DNA from: Paulinella micropora
Taxonomy: Eukaryota > Cercozoa > Imbricatea > Euglyphida > Paulinellidae
Length of the DNA stretch: 25,457 nt
NCBI GenBank assembly: GCA_019918135.1
Contig: WBZZ01006560.1
Span: 72,501 to 97,957, forward strand
Direction: 5' to 3'
Shown here: piece by piece, positions 8,880-15,615 of the stretch
Layout: each line of letters begins with the position of its first letter
Numbering within the stretch: position 1 is the first letter of the stretch
Program-made: the position numbers and the translations under genes
Notes under the pieces: generated by a model
Database searches by the model: none
What the model saw: the letters and a program-made list of their open reading frames with translations, nothing else
Told to the model about the DNA's origin: nothing

Positions 8880-10061
8880 CATACGTACGTACGTACGCAC
8901 GCAGGTATGTACGCACATACATACAGATACATACAGATACATACATACATACATACATACATACATGCATGCATAGATACATACAAACATACATGCATGC
9001 ATGCTTGCATGCAGGTCTTGGGGAACGCAGTGACCACGTACATACATACAGATACATACATACATACATGCGTGCATGCAGGTTTTGGGGAACGCAGTGA
9101 CCATCGGCGGGATCGGAGGTGGAAACGGGGCCAGATCTGCAGGGTACACTAGAATACATTACAATACAATATACAATACAATACAATACAATACAATATG
9201 ATATAATACAATACAAGACAATACAAGAGAAGACAAGACAAGACAAGACAATACAATACAATACAATACAATACAATACAATAGAATACAATGCAATATA
9301 ATATAATACAATACAATACCACACAAAACCATACAACACAACGCATACAACACAACACAACGCAACACAACACAATACAATACAATACAATACAATACAA
9401 TACAATACAACACAATAGGCGCTTGCAACTGGGCCCGGGCCGTATGGAGGCGGGTCGCGGCCTGCAGCAGCGCTACGTGGCCGCGCTGGCCCGCGAGGGG
9501 GTGGAGCCCTCTCCCGACACGCAGGAGGACGATGAGGGCTTGGCAGCTCTGGGCGTGGTGCCTGAGCTGGGGGGCGGGGGCTCTGGTGGCTCGAGCGCGT
9601 TCGGAACCCCGCAGCGCCGGCTTGCGATCCCGGCAGGCAACGAGGGCATGAGCCTAGACGATTCCGACCCGGAGTCCCCGGCAGGGAGCCGCGCGGGGCT
9701 AGGCTGGGGCAGTACGGTGCTACCCCACAACGTGCTGGACCAGGGCAGCTCCACGCCGCCGCCGCGGGCCGGGGGGACCAAGCGCAAGTCAGGCTCGATG
9801 CACAGCGCCATGAACACGCTGGAGGAGTTGCAGCTAGCCACGGCGAGGGACCGCGAGCGTGACCACCGCGGGGAGCCGGTCAGCCATGGCGCGGAACAAC
9901 ATGCACAGAACGAAGCCATCGCGGCCAGTGTGGCGGACATGGGCCTGGGCCCCGTGGCGTTGCCTTTGCACGGCGCGGCGGAATGGAGCTGCTCCCGCTG
10001 CACTTTCTTGAACAACCCGGCGTCCAGTCACTGCGAGATGTGCAACCTGCGGCGCAATTGA
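1905..10061 (+). CDS. Large ubiquitin-specific protease (C19, USP9X/USP24/USP34-like) with C-terminal RanBP2 zinc finger
   Basis: Deubiquitinase: a cysteine isopeptidase that removes ubiquitin from proteins, presumably in cytosol and/or nucleus. Six exons are supported: 1905-4801, 4873-6291, 6562-8172, 8325-8672, 9082-9143 and 9419-10061. All junctions are in phase except the first, where one base is missing in a poly-C run. Order in the protein: charged disordered N-terminal half; Cys box GLRNLGATCYMNS; DAQEFF box; zinc-binding fingers (CHGGC, CSDC); His box GHYFSYL; a C-terminal core end with an FGGE-NAYMLVYER signature; helical/armadillo-like C-terminal region; terminal RanBP2/NZF finger. 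Roughly 2,300 residues, or about 2,450 with the upstream exons, close to the size of USP9X or USP24. In-frame ATG 1980 is the first safe internal start; the true start is unresolved. Family is certain; the exact orthologue is not. Confidence 0.9.
4802..4872. other. USP intron with (CA)n tract
   Basis: Donor GTACGT at 4802 and acceptor CACAG at 4872 enclose 71 bp, mostly a (CA)n run at about 4840-4870. An alternative donor at 4806 (GTATAC) would keep the frame without any correction, but would translate the following TTC/CTC tract as a long Phe/Leu run inside the catalytic domain, which is implausible. Confidence 0.7.
4873..6291 (+). CDS. USP exon: catalytic core
   Basis: Begins FKQKLQLTASAESGG in the frame set by the 4802 donor, then a Ser tract (TTC/TCC repeat). 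After the C run at 4980-4989 the frame shifts to one reading SDEEDSLLLEVQRLF and staying open to 6291. Catalytic-core landmarks: IQQDAQEFFNLLCDRLE (about 5131-5181); zinc-finger pairs CHGGC and CSDC; FHLKRF; FEFPVELDLEPYS; His box GSAQAGHYFSYLKD with His codon CAC at 5812-5814; an insert of about 110 low-complexity residues (about 5850-6200); and WCEFNDREVRWF, where Asn/Asp would supply the third catalytic residue. It ends FGGEAEL before donor GTCATA. The position of a large disordered insert after the His box is unusual but in frame. Confidence 0.9.
6292..6561. other. USP intron with (ATAC)n and poly-T
   Basis: Donor GTCATA at 6292 leads straight into (CATA)n. A pyrimidine-rich stretch and a T run (about 6489-6516) follow, then acceptor ATCTAG at 6561. 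Both flanking exons are phase 0, and the joined product reads GEAEL-VQPGFYGAYDVQ, as expected between the FGG motif and the NAYMLVYER end of the USP core. Confidence 0.85.
6562..8172 (+). CDS. USP exon: end of catalytic core and helical C-terminal region
   Basis: Starts VQPGFYGAYDVQRVV and continues into NAYMLVYERVHP, the last strand of the USP core. A Ser tract encoded by (TCT)n at about 6691-6732 follows. Beyond it, segments such as GREIHQDNIQFAQDAELFCASYFKFL (about 6931-7008) and HWLRINEALWLLYQLARTSEQVCARLVAQGAISILVDFFLGN (about 7690-7815) resemble the armadillo-like C-terminal regions of USP9X, USP24 and USP34 in pattern (family knowledge, not a computed alignment). Ends CHWCWE at donor GAG|GTATCT in phase 0. 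Confidence 0.85.
8173..8324. other. USP intron made of (TATC)n/(TACC)n
   Basis: Donor GTATCT at 8173 begins the repeat itself: (TCTA/TCTG)n for about 100 bp, then (CTAC)n, closed by acceptor CCTGCAG at 8318-8324. Phase 0 on both sides. Virtually the whole 152 bp is simple repeat. Confidence 0.9.
8325..8672 (+). CDS. USP exon: C-terminal helical region
   Basis: Encodes DESATSTALFWLLRETGRLTTS..., including DELPRIWALLRAILSLQDSLQHHR and YQRVVQCVVEELVTSL, ending RWLFLDSW at donor TGG|GTCAGA in phase 0. The helix-rich pattern with conserved Trp and Leu fits the C-terminal end of large USP9X/USP34-type proteins. The frame is unbroken and GC-rich. Confidence 0.85.
8673..9081. repeat. USP intron of (ATAC)n/(TACG)n with a decoy exon copy
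   Basis: A 409-bp intron: donor GTCAGA, then (ATAC)n, alternating TACG/AACG palindromic repeats at about 8729-8815, (ATAC)n again, GCATGC runs, and acceptor GTGCATGCAG at 9072-9081. Within it, 9007-9037 holds a second acceptor (GCATGCAG) followed by 23 bp matching the start of the next exon, after which the sequence returns to GTACATACAT repeats. Confidence 0.85.
9082..9143 (+). CDS. USP small exon, 62 bp
   Basis: Encodes VLGNAVTIGGIGGGNGARSA plus two bases. The donor is CAGG|GTACAC (GT 9144). The two left-over bases (GG) are completed by the first G of the next exon (9419) to give Gly, restoring the frame of RLQLGPGR. The exon is defined by flanking repeats and exact phase agreement with both neighbours. 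Confidence 0.75.
9144..9418. repeat. USP intron of (AATAC)n pentanucleotide repeat
   Basis: A 275-bp tract composed almost entirely of AATAC/AAGAC/AACAC pentamers, starting GTACAC and ending CACAATAG. The reverse-strand frames of Ile/Val/Leu/Tyr/Cys here are repeat artefacts. Confidence 0.9.
9419..10061 (+). CDS. USP last exon with terminal RanBP2/NZF-type zinc finger
   Basis: Encodes RLQLGPGRMEAGRGLQQRY followed by a disordered, acidic and Gly-rich stretch, then the final segment WSCSRCTFLNNPASSHCEMC NLRRN and stop TGA at 10059-10061. The finger has C-x2-C-x10-C-x2-C spacing after a Trp, plus the TFLN motif typical of RanBP2/NZF fingers. In other proteins these fingers often bind ubiquitin chains, so a role in substrate or chain recognition is a reasonable inference. 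The finger lies in the last 26 residues. Confidence 0.9.
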
Positions 10062-10353
10062 GAGCTGGCGTGCTAGAAAACACCATGGAAACTACTTTCC
10101 GTCAACGCCAATGCTCACATTGATAGACCGTTTCAACGCTTGCCGGAATAGCAGGTTTTGCTGCGCCCTTGGTTGAGGTTCGATGTGACACTCGACCATT
10201 GTACAATTTTTGGTTGAGGTTTGATTGTGACAGTTTTGGGGCATCGTTGGCACCCCTCTCTACCATTCTACAAACCATTCACCACATTCCCTTCGACTGG
10301 TTTTTTTACAGCCATCTTTTGTTGGTATCGGATGTGTGAACTGACGCGGCCCG

Positions 10354-10386
<33 letters not shown>

Positions 10387-10542
10387 TCGATGGGTTGCTG
10401 TGGTGGCACCTCGTCCGGAGTACCTCAACCACCTGTACTGAAAAAAGGGCAGAGCATCATCTAAGCGTGAAACGTTCTATACTTCCCACCCTCGCTTCTT
10501 GCCCCCCCCCTCAAATCCAGATGTTACACTGCAGCTTGCCTG

Positions 10543-10583
<41 letters not shown>

Positions 10584-10585
10584 CG

Positions 10586-10633
<48 letters not shown>

Positions 10634-11067
10634 ACACACACACACACACACACCTGGAATTCACTGCCAAATGGTTCAGATAGATTTCGGTATAATAACA
10701 GTATTATTAATAATAGGTCGCTATTTTCTGAATCAGATTACAACATAGAATTATTAATAGATCTAGTGCCTTTGTCTAGTCTATTTATTATGCGAATTTG
10801 ATAATTATAAGGTTTATGCAGTGTTTTTTTGTATTAACCCTTAACCCTTAACCGGGCGAGCGCCACTTTTGTGGATCGTTGCCACAAATGTGGCAGTGTT
10901 TTTCAAACAGAATAAAATCATCATTTCTCAACGTAATATTAATAATACTGAAATAAGCTGGATATTAATATTTCAAGACATGCTCTATCGACACGTCAAG
11001 GTACGGAGGTAAAATCTTATCGGGAAGTGACTTACTAAATTATGTTATTATTAATACATCAAAAATA
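10062..11067. other. 3' flank of the USP gene, AT-rich with microsatellites
   Basis: No gene is seen. It includes (TTTC)n at about 10349-10388, (TC)n at about 10541-10628 and (CA)n at about 10632-10652. An imperfect near-repeat TTGGTTGAGGTT.GAT occurs at about 10169 and 10211. GC drops sharply after about 10680. The USP 3' UTR must lie in the first few hundred bases; no clear poly(A) signal was identified. Confidence 0.6.
10840..10894. repeat. TTAACCC repeats beside a 13-bp-stem hairpin
   Basis: About two and a half TTAACCC-type units precede an inverted repeat: left arm 10862-10874, right arm 10882-10894, 12 of 13 bases complementary, 7-bp loop ATCGTTG. TTAA followed by CCC and a hairpin recalls one end of a piggyBac-like element, whose target site is TTAA. 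No matching opposite end was found in the window, so this may be a solo end or a simple hairpin. Confidence 0.4.
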
Positions 11068-11341
11068 TTGCTGTTGACATTCAAGACAACAACAAAAATT
11101 AGTTTTTCATTTTTGTGTCAGATTTTCATTTTTGTGACAGTTTTTCATTTTTGTGACAAAAATTCAAATTTTCAAATTTAACGGTAACATTTCGCGAAAA
11201 TTTACGATATTTTGCGGACGAATATAGCAGTTAATTTGAAAAATTCAAATTTTCACCCAAAATCAAAATTCCAACCAAAACTGAAATTCCAACCAAAACA
11301 GAAAAATCAATTTTTTTTGTTGTCTTGAATGTCAACAGCAA
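11068..11341. mobile_element. MITE, 274 bp, 25-bp terminal inverted repeats, TA target duplication
   Basis: The left end 11068-11092 (TTGCTGTTGACATTCAAGAC + ACAA) is the exact reverse complement of the right end 11317-11341. Both sides are flanked by TA (11066-11067 and 11342-11343), the target duplication of Tc1/mariner-type elements. The interior has no ORF. It holds three about 19-bp tandem units built on TTTTTCATTTTTGTGACAG (11103-11158) and a direct repeat AATTCCAACCAAAAC at about 11267 and 11285. It would depend on a transposase elsewhere. Confidence 0.8.
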
Positions 11342-11703
11342 TAGTTGCCAACCAGTTTTTTTCGCCTTTTCGGGACGGGGACCACGTTTTTTGAGGAAAT
11401 TACCACTTTTGATTTTTTTCCAGCTTCAACCATATCTGCACACCCTGAGCTTCTGAAGACCCGTGTACGTGTTCCCGTCAGGGAATTTGGTGAAAAATAT
11501 CATCGCGGCCCAACAGAAATGGCATACGGATTGGAAACGGGGGCTTGTGACGAAAACCAAAGATGGAACTGTCCAATAGCCCGACCGTATGGCCGCACAA
11601 AGGACAAGTTCTGGGTCGATTGGGGCAGTGCAGACGAGGAGCAGTCTCCGAGGCCCATGATTGCCTCTGAGATTTCAAGTCCGAGTCACCTTTAAATACA
11701 AAA
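11342..11703. other. Intergenic region, no supported gene
   Basis: Open frames exist on both strands here, but none shows a recognisable domain. The reverse frame includes a CxxC pair (CPNRPRTCPLCGH, near 11560-11600) that could be a fragment of a zinc-binding protein. The evidence is too thin for a call. Confidence 0.3.
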
Positions 11704-11972
11704 TTAGCTGGGCTCAATGGAGCTGAGTAGGAATTCGACGAGGGTGGGCCCGGTCTGGGGAAGCCTGGCAAGCTGAGGGGGCGGGCAGAAAAGCCTACGG
11801 TCATCAAATCGACTTTCATCATCTTACACACACTTTTTTTTTTCCTCCATGAATGTTTGTCGGCATCGTGTGTAGATTCAGTGGAAGAGCTACGTATACC
11901 CAGCGACCACTCTGCCACGACCCAGACTACACTTACCCTCCCCGGCTTGCTCTTGGAGTCAGTTGAACTCAT
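11704..11972 (-). CDS. Weak candidate two-exon reverse-strand gene, unknown product
   Basis: On the reverse strand an ATG at 11972-11970 opens MSSTDSKSKPGR and is followed by a perfect donor, AGG|GTAAGT (GTAAGT at 11936-11931). A pyrimidine-rich acceptor ending CAG at 11775-11773 follows. The next exon 11772-11704 is in phase and reads LARLPQTGPTLVEFLL... to TAA, for 34 residues in total. The frame is also open straight through the intron (164 residues to 11478). No family is recognised. The retrotransposon 5' LTR starts 59 bp upstream of this ATG. A chance arrangement is quite possible. Confidence 0.25.
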
Positions 11973-12027
11973 GGTTTTTTTGTTTATTATAATACTATCA
12001 TACTGATATTGCTAGTCACGTTGACTC

Positions 12028-12031
12028 CCAG
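12028..12031. repeat. Target-site duplication CCAG, left copy
   Basis: CCAG immediately precedes the 5' LTR (TGTATGC...) and recurs at 23964-23967 immediately after the 3' LTR. A 4-bp duplication is within the usual 4-6 bp range for Ty3/Gypsy integrases. Confidence 0.8.
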
Positions 12032-12280
12032 TGTATGCATCACCCCCCGGATAGCCGGTAAAAAGTACACTTTTTTTTGTGTCAGGTGCATCTAGTTTCT
12101 TTTCATTATTTCAATATCGTTTGGCCGGATTTGACCTAATGCTATTTTAACCTTGGTCTGTTGCCGCTTTCTTTTGTGCGGTTTCACTGAGCTAATATAA
12201 CGAGACATCATTCTCCTTTGGGGATTTGTGTTTGGTTGTATTACCGACTTTTTAACGAGCTATCTTCGGGGATTTTAATA
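12032..12280 (+). repeat. 5' LTR, 249 bp
   Basis: Begins TGTATGCATC and ends TTTTAATA. The 3' copy ends TTTTAACA, the canonical CA, so the 5' end base pair has mutated. A TATA-like TAATATAA at 12193-12200 could be the core promoter. Differences from the 3' LTR are single-base only (7 sites: position 5, the T run near base 47, the 60-75 region, base 113 and the penultimate base). Confidence 0.95.
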
Positions 12281-12281
12281 T

Positions 12282-12300
12282 TGGAGTCACCAGCACACGG
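12282..12300 (+). promoter_or_regulatory. Candidate primer-binding site
   Basis: One base after the 5' LTR is TGGAGTCACCAGCACACGG. Starting with TGG, complementary to the CCA end of a tRNA, is the hallmark of a minus-strand PBS. The tRNA species cannot be named from sequence alone. Confidence 0.6.
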
Positions 12301-12870
12301 CTGATCTCTTTTCTGGCTTGTCCTTTGATGGCAGAAGGAAAATTTGTGCTGACCTATCTCCATTGAGTAGGCAGACTCAAACAACAAATACTCCAACACA
12401 TCCCCACACGTCTAGGCGTTTGTGAGTAGGTGTCCCAGTACCCTCTCCACAGCCTTATCCCTGTTCTCCCTTGAGGCAGATACCAGACATCTTTTCTGTT
12501 CTCCTGTTCTCCCTTGAGGCAGAGACAGAGTAAGTCAACAGACGTACGAACAAACACTCACAGTGACAAACAAACTTGAAGGACACGAGCCTAGTACTCT
12601 CCCTTTCAAGTCTGTGCACTTAGTTGCCTCTCAAGTCACACACATCAGAGTATTTTTGCAAATCTCTGACTGTTTTTCGAAAGTAGGTCTGAACACCTAT
12701 CCGACGACAAGTCGACTTCTCAAGGAGTGCTTCTCAAGCCTCTTTGACACTATCTGTACGTAGGTCCTAGTACCTCATAACAGATACAACAACAAAAAGA
12801 GCAAAAGAGAAGAGGAGTGGAGAAGGAGATCAAATTTTCAGAAAAAGTCGTACAGACTACTTCTTTCTCA

Positions 12871-12921
<51 letters not shown>

Positions 12922-13061
12922 CACACACATAAAAACATAGAGGTGAGACACACTCTCTCTATACTATCTTTTCATCTTTTCTCTCTATTCGTTCCCCAGA
13001 GACGAACAGAGCAAATACGGGGTAGAATCAGCTCTGTCCCACTCATATTCCCCCAGCGACC
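12301..13061 (+). other. Retrotransposon 5' leader
   Basis: About 760 bp without a convincing ORF. A 21-bp sequence (CCTGTTCTCCCTTGAGGCAG + A) occurs twice, near 12461 and 12503. An A36 homopolymer at 12872-12907 is followed by (CA)n to about 12928. The stretch ends with an adequate start context, GCGACCATGT, at the Gag ATG. Confidence 0.6.
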
Positions 13062-15561
13062 ATGTCTGAAGAATGGACTGAGGATGACGGAGGGGCGAGT
13101 GCTCAAACCCCAGAAGATGTAAATACGCTCGTTGGCCCTCTAGGGGACGAAACGGATTTGGCAGGGCCTTCCTTTGACACAGGAGGAGCAGACAATCCAA
13201 TGGACCAGGTCCAAGATGAGGGAGCGATGATGACGGAGGAGGAGAAGGAGAAGAAGGAGGAGGAAGATCAGTGGGTGGCCGAATACGCCAAACTAACTAA
13301 GAAAATAGGGGAGCAGCAGGCCGGTAAATGGCTATATATTCCCCCAGAGATTCGATGGGGAGATCCCTTGAGAAAGGAGGATATCTGTTACCCCATCCCG
13401 AGTCAAGCTCTGCCTCTTGCAGCATTCCTCAGAGACGACGGTGCACAGTTACAGGTGCAACATGTCTCATATGGGGACCAAATGTCTGGAGCTACTCAAC
13501 CTCATTTGAAGAGTGTTTGAGTGTGCTATACTCTATGAGTACCAGTCTGCGAAAAGTGTGCTGCCATGGAGGACCAGAGCACTGGTCAGGTTGCTTGATC
13601 CTGGTCAGGACATCGAAGGAATAAGGAAGGGAGAAAGAGAGTTTAAAGGCAAGAACCTGCGAGGGCAGCTTAATGTCATGGGTGTGCCTTTGAAACTTAT
13701 GGAGGCCAAGTATATTGACTTTGGCAAACTCCAACAAACCAAATTTGGCAGGGACACTCACCCAGTCCTGCAGGAAATAGAAAGGAAAGTCGGAGGGGTG
13801 ACGAAGCTAAGAAAGCTGCATGCGGCCTTTCAAAAGGACGATGCATGGAAGAGGTGGGCTCAGACGAAGGATCATACGATCTTGGAGCCGAAGCAGGCAC
13901 TCCCTGCTACTAACAAAGCAACAGAGAAGGAGATGGCGGAGAAAACTCTGCTTCTTCGGAAGGCAGCCGAGCTCATGTCATTCTTTCATCATGCTCAAGA
14001 CCTGCACATCAGGGATATAGCAACAGAAAAAGAAAGGAAGGAGTTGGAGGCATAAATTGCATTGGCTAGGGCGACGGCAACAAGGCAGGCACTTTCCTCT
14101 GGAACTTTTCTGTCTCCCCCTAGTTTCGCCTCGCCAACCCATGCAGTCCCTCCCGCCTCTACGACTTGCTCAGCGCCTACCATTGTAATTGTCAACAATA
14201 ACGACAAGAAGGACAGACAGGCTATCATGCAGGCCTTCCAAAAATATACCAAGTCCGATCCAACTGCTCTTACGCTGTATGCAGAGACAGCGAGTCAGAA
14301 GGATACGGATGCTGGCCTTCGTGACAAGCTCCGAAGGATAGATGCTTGTATGAAGCAGCATCCAACGGACGAAACACAAGAGTATGAGGCGTTGTCCACC
14401 TTGTTGGACCCATCAATCCTTATACAAGGGTTTGATGTAGCGGCATACAAAACGTTGCGAGCGGGAGTGGTGTCGGCTAGAAAGACCACCACAGACCTGC
14501 AATGCACGGTGCCAGTTGCCGTCCTCTTGCAATATTTTAAAACTCATGGGTATCAGCACCTGTGCACTGGTACTTTGATTGGGTTCGAAATTTTTCAAGA
14601 GGTGAACACAGGGTTAGGCGATAGCACGAGGTTGGCGGCGATCCTCGCGGAGGTCAGCGCCAAGTACGGGCTCTTTTATAGCCGGAAGTCCATCATTCTG
14701 TACTTCTTGAGCGCTTTGTGTGCCAGACACCCGAGCAAGCTCGCACGGCTCATACAATCATGTCCGTCCTTCAAGGCGGTGAAGAAGGGGGACTTTTTTG
14801 GAAACCAATATATACGAGAAGACTGTTGCGGCTACTCAGCCGGACGACCTGTTCAAGGAGGTGCTCGACGCGTGTTCCGAATTGGACACTGCCACTGAGT
14901 CACTCTCCAGTACCACGACACAGGGGGTTGTAGGTGCCCAAGCAGCACATGCAACTCGGGTGGCAGGTCTGAAGAGAGGGAGAGATGAGAAGGTACCTTG
15001 TTACCGCTATTTCTCATACATGACATGCAAGAAGGAGCAAGAGCTTGGCTTAGGCAACTGCCCATACAGCCATGACTCTGATGATGTGAGGATGCGAAAT
15101 ACCTTCTTGCGAGAGCTCAAAGGCAGCAGAAGGGGCACATACTTCATGTACAAGAAGGAGTTGGAGGAGAGGAAGTGGAGTGCAAATATGGTCGACGATG
15201 CGGAGTCCGCGGGGCCATCATTTCCTTCCTTGAGAAGATGCAGAAGAAGGAGGCGAAAGAACAACAACAGGGCCGACCAATGGCGCCGACAAGAGGAGGA
15301 GGAATGAGAGGATCGTCTCGAGGGTCCCGAGGGACGCAAAGAGGAGGAGGAAGGGGAGGTCGAGGCCACACGGGCTATCGTCCAAGTGGAGGCTGGACCC
15401 CAACGAGGACCCCAACGCGCCCTCCCAGAGGAAGCGGATACTGGAATAGCTCTAGCTCCAGTTCCAGCTCCAACTATCCCCAGCAGGCATATGCCGCTGC
15501 GAGTGGGGACCAACAAGACGCTGGCACCGACCCAGAATGCGATCAGTCCCGTACCTCCTAG
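13062..15561 (+). pseudogene. Retrotransposon Gag, disrupted, with CCCH-like finger and RGG box
   Basis: Gag makes the capsid-like particle and packages RNA. Starts at ATG 13062 (MSEEWTEDDGG, acidic N-terminus). The frame is lost at TGA 13518-13520 and resumes +1 as FECAILYEYQSAKSVLPW. An in-frame TAA sits at 14053-14055 between KELEA and IALARATATR. The frame changes again at the T6 run 14794-14799 (to LETNIYEKTVAATQ) and near 15160-15175. The nucleocapsid part has CYRYFSYMTC-x10-CPYSH (codons from 14999), a CCCH arrangement instead of the usual CCHC knuckle, then CKYGRRC and an RGG/GRG-rich tail (about 15280-15375). Without the breaks it would be about 830 residues, large for Gag. Capsid homology is inferred from position only. 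Confidence 0.75.
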
Positions 15562-15615
15562 ACGTGAAGTTGAAGGCACACAGCCTCAAAAGCCTCAAGG
15601 AAGGCGAAGAAGGCG

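Noticed and set aside
8746..9428. Long reverse-strand frames of Tyr/Met/Cys/Ile/Val
   Set aside because: They are translations of tetra- and pentanucleotide repeats inside USP introns; composition follows the repeat unit.
10840..10856. Telomere-like repeat
   Set aside because: Units are TTAACCC, only two to three copies, not TTAGGG; no subtelomeric context.
11345..11695. Forward 116-residue frame
   Set aside because: No ATG start at the frame boundary, no recognisable domain, starts at the MITE edge; no support.
13505..13525. Programmed +1 frameshift in Gag
   Set aside because: It lies in the middle of Gag rather than at a Gag/Pol boundary and is one of several breaks, so decay or sequence error is simpler.
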